Shown here piece by piece: positions 61,064 to 64,000 of a stretch of 64,000 nt of DNA. Every line of letters starts with the position of its first letter. Position 1 is the stretch's first letter. The stretch spans positions 1,178,001 to 1,242,000 of the forward strand of contig NZ_LR134313.1 in the NCBI RefSeq assembly GCF_900636765.1. Direction: 5' to 3'. The position numbers and the translations under genes are program-made. The stretch is from Neisseria canis. Its GTDB lineage: Bacteria > Pseudomonadota > Gammaproteobacteria > Burkholderiales > Neisseriaceae. The notes under the pieces are model-generated. The model ran no database searches. It was not told where the DNA came from and saw only the letters and a program-made list of their open reading frames with translations.

Positions 61064-61486
61064 GTGTATTTACTGGACACCAACATAATCAGCGAAATGC
61101 GGAAAATAAAACGGGGCACCGCAGATAAAGGTTTGACTGCATGGCTTGCCGATACCGGCAGCGGCATTTTCTACACCAGCCCCGTTGTTGTTATGGAGCT
61201 TGAGCGGGGCGTATTACGCATGGAGCGCAAAGACCAAACACAAGGGCAGGTATTGCGGGCATGGCATACCGCTGTAATGCAGGAACTGTTCGATAAGCGC
61301 ATTTTACCGATAGACGAAACCACCGCTGCCATTTGCGCCCGATTGCATACCTCCGATCCGGCACCTGAAAACGACGCATGGATAGCGGCAGCGGCCATAC
61401 AGCACCGCTTGATACTGGTAACGCGTAATACCGCCGATTTTGAGCATACCGGCGTGAAATTGTTTAACCCGTTTGAAGTGGTTTGA
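61064..61486 (+). CDS. PIN-domain ribonuclease toxin (VapC/FitB-like)
   Basis: 140 residues from GTG 61064. PIN carboxylates: Asp5 (LLDTNIISEM), Glu45 (VVMELERGV), Asp104 (PENDAWIAAAA) and Asp125 (TRNTADFE). Expected to cut RNA, often initiator tRNA, when the antitoxin is lost. Pairing of a PIN toxin with a Phd-type antitoxin is a common mobile-element stabilising module. Confidence 0.92.
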   Translation: MYLLDTNIISEMRKIKRGTADKGLTAWLADTGSGIFYTSPVVVMELERGVLRMERKDQTQGQVLRAWHTAVMQELFDKRILPIDETTAAICARLHTSDPAPENDAWIAAAAIQHRLILVTRNTADFEHTGVKLFNPFEVV

Positions 61487-61566
61487 AAAATTTACAGTCT
61501 TGGCCCGCATCGTGATTGATACGGAGCAAAAGGCTCTCTGCAAAGTTACCGATAGGAGCAATTACA

Positions 61567-62445
61567 TTGATTGATAAATCAGATTATGTGGATTTTTTAG
61601 ACTGTTTGGATAGGGTAAACAGAGCGGCAAGGATCAGTTTCCATGAAAGGAATGATTCTAAAAAGCTTGAGACAGAAGAAACTCTTTTTGCTGCATTTTT
61701 GGAGGAGGCTGAAGAATTTGATGAATACTGGAAAGAGATAGCGGAAAGTAAGATTTTCAAATACTACACAGATTTACCACACTTTAAAATCTACCGCAAA
61801 AAGGCGGTCAAGTTTTGGAAAACAGCGAAACAAATCAGATTTAAAACACTTGAAGAATTTGCAAGGGATATTGTTCAAAGATGGTTTGAAAATCCTGAAT
61901 ATTTATCAAGTGAGAAATGGTTTTTTGCGAATATGGCAGAATGTTATTGTTTAGATGGAATGCCTGCCCAAACCGTTTTAAATACAGTTTTAGTTATGGC
62001 ACAAAATGAGTTTGAACCGACTGTTACAACAGCAGAAGCAAAGAAAGCCGCTGAATATCTTAAAAAGCATCAATCAGAAATATTAAAACAGCGGGATATA
62101 TTAGATCGCTATTTGAAACAGCAAGGATTTACCGGCAACTCCGTATCTTCGAGGAGCATGCTTAAAAAATACTACCTTAAGCAGGAGGAAAGAGCGAGAA
62201 AAGCAGAGTATCTAATTGAGCCTGATTTGCTGAACACTGTATTGAAACAGCATGATACAAAAACTATTGCCGCCAAACGAGTTGCGGGTAGTTTGTTTAT
62301 GCTTGATAAGTTTGTTAAATATAATCCGCCTGTTTCCGCTATCACGGAATTATCAAATCTGATAAGCCAAGAATTAATCTCAGATGATACAGTTAGCAGA
62401 CATGTTAAATCATTGAGAGCTATCCGTAACAGTTTGAAAAAATAA
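61567..62445 (+). CDS. Unrecognised AT-rich accessory protein
   Basis: 292 residues if translation starts at TTG 61567, which has AGGAG 8 nt upstream; the frame also opens earlier at TTG 61516 without that support. Predominantly helical and charged; no signal peptide or membrane segment. Segments such as YLKKHQSEILKQRDILDRYL suggest coiled coil; the last 70 residues (KRVAGSLFMLDKFVKYNPPV, TVSRHVKSLRAIRNSLKK) look like a separate helical bundle. Base composition is clearly more AT-rich than the integrase and antitoxin genes, so it may be a later cargo acquisition. No family recognised. Confidence 0.75.
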   Translation: MIDKSDYVDFLDCLDRVNRAARISFHERNDSKKLETEETLFAAFLEEAEEFDEYWKEIAESKIFKYYTDLPHFKIYRKKAVKFWKTAKQIRFKTLEEFARDIVQRWFENPEYLSSEKWFFANMAECYCLDGMPAQTVLNTVLVMAQNEFEPTVTTAEAKKAAEYLKKHQSEILKQRDILDRYLKQQGFTGNSVSSRSMLKKYYLKQEERARKAEYLIEPDLLNTVLKQHDTKTIAAKRVAGSLFMLDKFVKYNPPVSAITELSNLISQELISDDTVSRHVKSLRAIRNSLKK

Positions 62446-62627
62446 CCGCAAAATTTACTCTTTTTGATACAGAATATGCGGAGCAGCTCTACACAATAAA
62501 AGTGGTAAAGATGCCCTGCAAAATTCTATGATAAAACAGTAATCTTTGCCGATACACCCGCCCCATGAGGGCGGTATCTTTTTGCCATATTCCAATCACG
62601 CCTTATCAGGCAGAAAGAGATTGATTT

Positions 62628-62834
62628 ATGGCAACCATCTTACGCCAGCACGAAGTAACCAAACGTCTTGGCATTTCATCAAGCACGCTTTGGTATCGTC
62701 TCGACCCCAAAAACCGCCGCCACGACCCCGATATGCCCCGCCCGTTTAAGTTATCCGGCAGCGGTAATGCAATCGGCTGGCTGGAAAGCGAAATAGACGA
62801 CTATATCGCCAAACAAGCGGCTAAACGTATCTAA
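62628..62834 (+). CDS. AlpA-like phage/island transcriptional regulator
   Basis: 68 residues, a single MerR/excisionase-like winged helix: LRQHEVTKRLGISSSTLWYRL, then PRPFKLSGSGNAIGWLESEIDDYIAKQ. Such proteins activate integrase/excision functions. First gene of a probable operon with the next two. Confidence 0.88.
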   Translation: MATILRQHEVTKRLGISSSTLWYRLDPKNRRHDPDMPRPFKLSGSGNAIGWLESEIDDYIAKQAAKRI

Positions 62835-62846
62835 AGGGGACAAGCG

Positions 62847-63158
62847 ATGAAAAAAGAAACCGCCCAAAATACACAAGGCATTTCAGACGGCAGCATCCCT
62901 ACAAAAACAGGCCGACATTATGCACCGTTTGCCCCTGATTCACAATGCGGCGAAATCCTAAGCCATATCCGAACCTACGGCAGCATCACGAGCTATCAGG
63001 CCGCGCAGATGGGCATTATGGGCTTTAACGCGCGTATCAAGGATTTACGCGATGCCGGTTATCCCGTTATCTGCACCATGCAACCGCATATCAACAAACG
63101 CGGCAGAACCGTTAAACGCGGTATCTACACGCTAGCCATAGGGAAAGGGGCGGCATGA
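62847..63158 (+). CDS. Winged-helix (HTH) protein of the island
   Basis: 103 residues; AAAGGGG is upstream. The helix-turn-helix part is CGEILSHIRTYGSITSYQAAQMGIMGFNARIKDLRDAGYPV, quoted as the segment SITSYQAAQMGIMGFNARIK, and a basic wing KRGRTVKRGIY follows. Resembles small phage HTH proteins. Its TGA overlaps the ATG of the KilA-N gene (ATGA). A near AT-DUS (TTCAGACGGCA, 62882-62892) is read as ISDGS. Confidence 0.75.
   Translation: MKKETAQNTQGISDGSIPTKTGRHYAPFAPDSQCGEILSHIRTYGSITSYQAAQMGIMGFNARIKDLRDAGYPVICTMQPHINKRGRTVKRGIYTLAIGKGAA
62882..62892 (-). repeat. Near AT-DUS (11 of 12) in the island
   Basis: TTCAGACGGCA followed by G instead of T; complement of TGCCGTCTGAA. Matches the meningococcal/gonococcal dialect core, not the host one. 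Confidence 0.55.
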
Positions 63159-63481
63159 TGAAACCGATCACACTCGACTATCAAGGCTTGCCCATTCATG
63201 CCACCCGCGAAGCATGGTTTAACGCTACTGAAATAGCTGAATACCACGGTAAGCGGCTTGATAACTTTTTTGGCCTGAAACGCACGCAGAAATATATTCA
63301 AACCATAGCCAAACAGAAAGTTTCAAATCCCTTAGATCGCAGGGATTTAAAAACACCATTCAACCCTGCCGACTATCCCGAATTGATACAGACCAAACGC
63401 GGGCGGTATAACGGCGGAACATGGCTGCACCCTGATTTAATGGTGTGTTTCGCCCGCTTTATTAGTCTTGAGACCGCATAG
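63155..63481 (+). CDS. KilA-N domain protein, truncated
   Basis: 108 residues. KilA-N DNA-binding core: WFNATEIAEYHGKRLDNFF and GGTWLHPDLMVCFARF. In the family the last block continues through a WL-DPEF-VW-C motif and usually a second domain; here the frame ends at once with ISLETA and TAG. Probably shortened by a mutation or a natural short form. It overlaps the preceding gene by 4 nt. Confidence 0.75.
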   Translation: MMKPITLDYQGLPIHATREAWFNATEIAEYHGKRLDNFFGLKRTQKYIQTIAKQKVSNPLDRRDLKTPFNPADYPELIQTKRGRYNGGTWLHPDLMVCFARFISLETA

Positions 63482-63496
63482 CGACGCAGGATAACC

Positions 63497-63796
63497 ATGA
63501 TGAATTACACAAATAACTTACCTTACAGCAAATTAATGGTTCAAGCCCAAGCCAACATTAAGAACCTGAAACCAAACCAACTAACGCAAGCTAAAGAGCT
63601 ATTGGCTTTAATGAAAGCTGAAAGCAACGGCGCCACCAGTCTGTATAAAGCTGTTTTAGAAGCGGCTAAAGCCGGTGTGGAACCGACCCTTGTGTTACAG
63701 CAAGCCCGTATCGCGATTCAACAACATCAGGCCGATATTCAAGCATTAAGCCACGCTATTGCACGGCAGGATTCAGTAACAGAACGCAGGGGATAA
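63497..63796 (+). CDS. Small uncharacterised island protein
   Basis: 99 residues, 15 nt after the KilA-N gene. Helical and Gln/Ala-rich (QLTQAKELLALMKAESNG, RIAIQQHQADIQALSHAIAR). No motif recognised; same operon. Confidence 0.6.
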   Translation: MMNYTNNLPYSKLMVQAQANIKNLKPNQLTQAKELLALMKAESNGATSLYKAVLEAAKAGVEPTLVLQQARIAIQQHQADIQALSHAIARQDSVTERRG

Positions 63797-63853
63797 ACTG
63801 TTTTTTATATCGTTCGGAAACCTTAAGCGTATAAAAAGCGGCGCAGCGCTTGA

Positions 63854-64000
63854 CAAACCGAGACCGGAGAATCACAATGCAGATTCTCTCTCAAAAACAT
63901 AGCCCAAATCAGCAGGGTAAACGCTGATTTTTTCACGCCAAAATTTCACATTGAGCGGCCACATTTTCAGATGGCCTATCAAGTCAAGTTATGGCGGTGT
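63854..64000 (+). other. Open frame without start, running off the window
   Basis: After TGA at 63851 a frame stays open to the end, including the segments DFFTPKFHIERPHFQ and VKLWRC. No ATG precedes it. It may be the fragment of a phage-type ORF that starts at a non-ATG codon, or chance. A one-mismatch AG-DUS (TTCAGATGGCCT, 63966-63977) lies inside. Confidence 0.25.
63966..63977 (-). repeat. Near AG-DUS (11 of 12) at the window end
   Basis: TTCAGATGGCCT compared with TTCAGACGGCCT. Confidence 0.55.

Noticed and set aside
59234..64000. Second attachment site (attR) for the element
   Set aside because: No repeat of the tRNA-Leu 3' end was found before the window ends, so the element must continue beyond it.

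Overview
The window is chromosomal DNA of a Neisseria-like member of the Neisseriaceae. The strongest clue is a 12-mer, TGCCTGTCTGAA, present about 60 times up to position 58000, mostly as inverted pairs between genes. It is the DNA uptake sequence dialect known as TG-wadDUS, described for Neisseria wadsworthii. Gene content and order agree: yciB-yciI-bolA-PPIase divergent from tspA, nif3-petABC, tig-clpP, and tpiA-secG-tRNA-Leu. The species is an inference; the family is close to certain.

Layout. 1-9100: a DUF1415 fragment, a giant FAD/Fe-S dehydrogenase, ettA, two periplasmic parvulin PPIases, bolA, yciI and yciB. 9445-16028: tspA/fimV, truA, nif3 and the cytochrome bc1 operon petABC. 16218-26464: mog, an MTA/MTI phosphorylase, suhB, trmJ, a WYL regulator with a GST, a small lipoprotein, rhlE, an AhpD-like protein, an orphan Slam-type outer membrane barrel and a DUF1853 protein. 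26656-34641: tig, clpP, rnhA, a TraB/GumN protein, a GlcD-type oxidase, an undecapeptide-repeat lipoprotein, slyD and an iron-type alcohol dehydrogenase. 34938-47017: bioA-bioF, tsaE-amiC, murI, a 55-residue secreted protein, pyrD, argF, norM-murB and a TauE/UreH-like membrane protein. 47133-59234: the 4.5S RNA gene ffs with a near-consensus promoter, a BCCT transporter, dinB, coaBC, a GC-rich LysR/DMT pair that looks imported, a succinate-semialdehyde-type dehydrogenase, a rhodanese, a Pcm-like methyltransferase, a free-Met-(R)-sulfoxide reductase, tpiA, secG and tRNA-Leu(GAG).

59235-64000 is the left end of an integrated element next to tRNA-Leu: a P4-type tyrosine integrase, a Phd/PIN toxin-antitoxin pair, an unrecognised AT-rich gene, an AlpA-type regulator, a winged-helix-like protein, a truncated KilA-N protein and small ORFs. 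This part has no host-dialect uptake sequences but has matches to the AG-/AT-DUS dialects of other Neisseria, so it probably came from a different Neisseria lineage. The right end lies outside the window.

Structure not explained by genes includes three copies of a ~141-144 bp palindromic MITE-like element (28824, 41712, 47367) with TATAG...CTATA ends, one of which supplies the rnhA stop codon. Others are a DUS hairpin in the ettA leader and DUS copies that form the stop codons of bioF and of the TauE-like gene. No rRNA, complete IS element or CRISPR array was seen.
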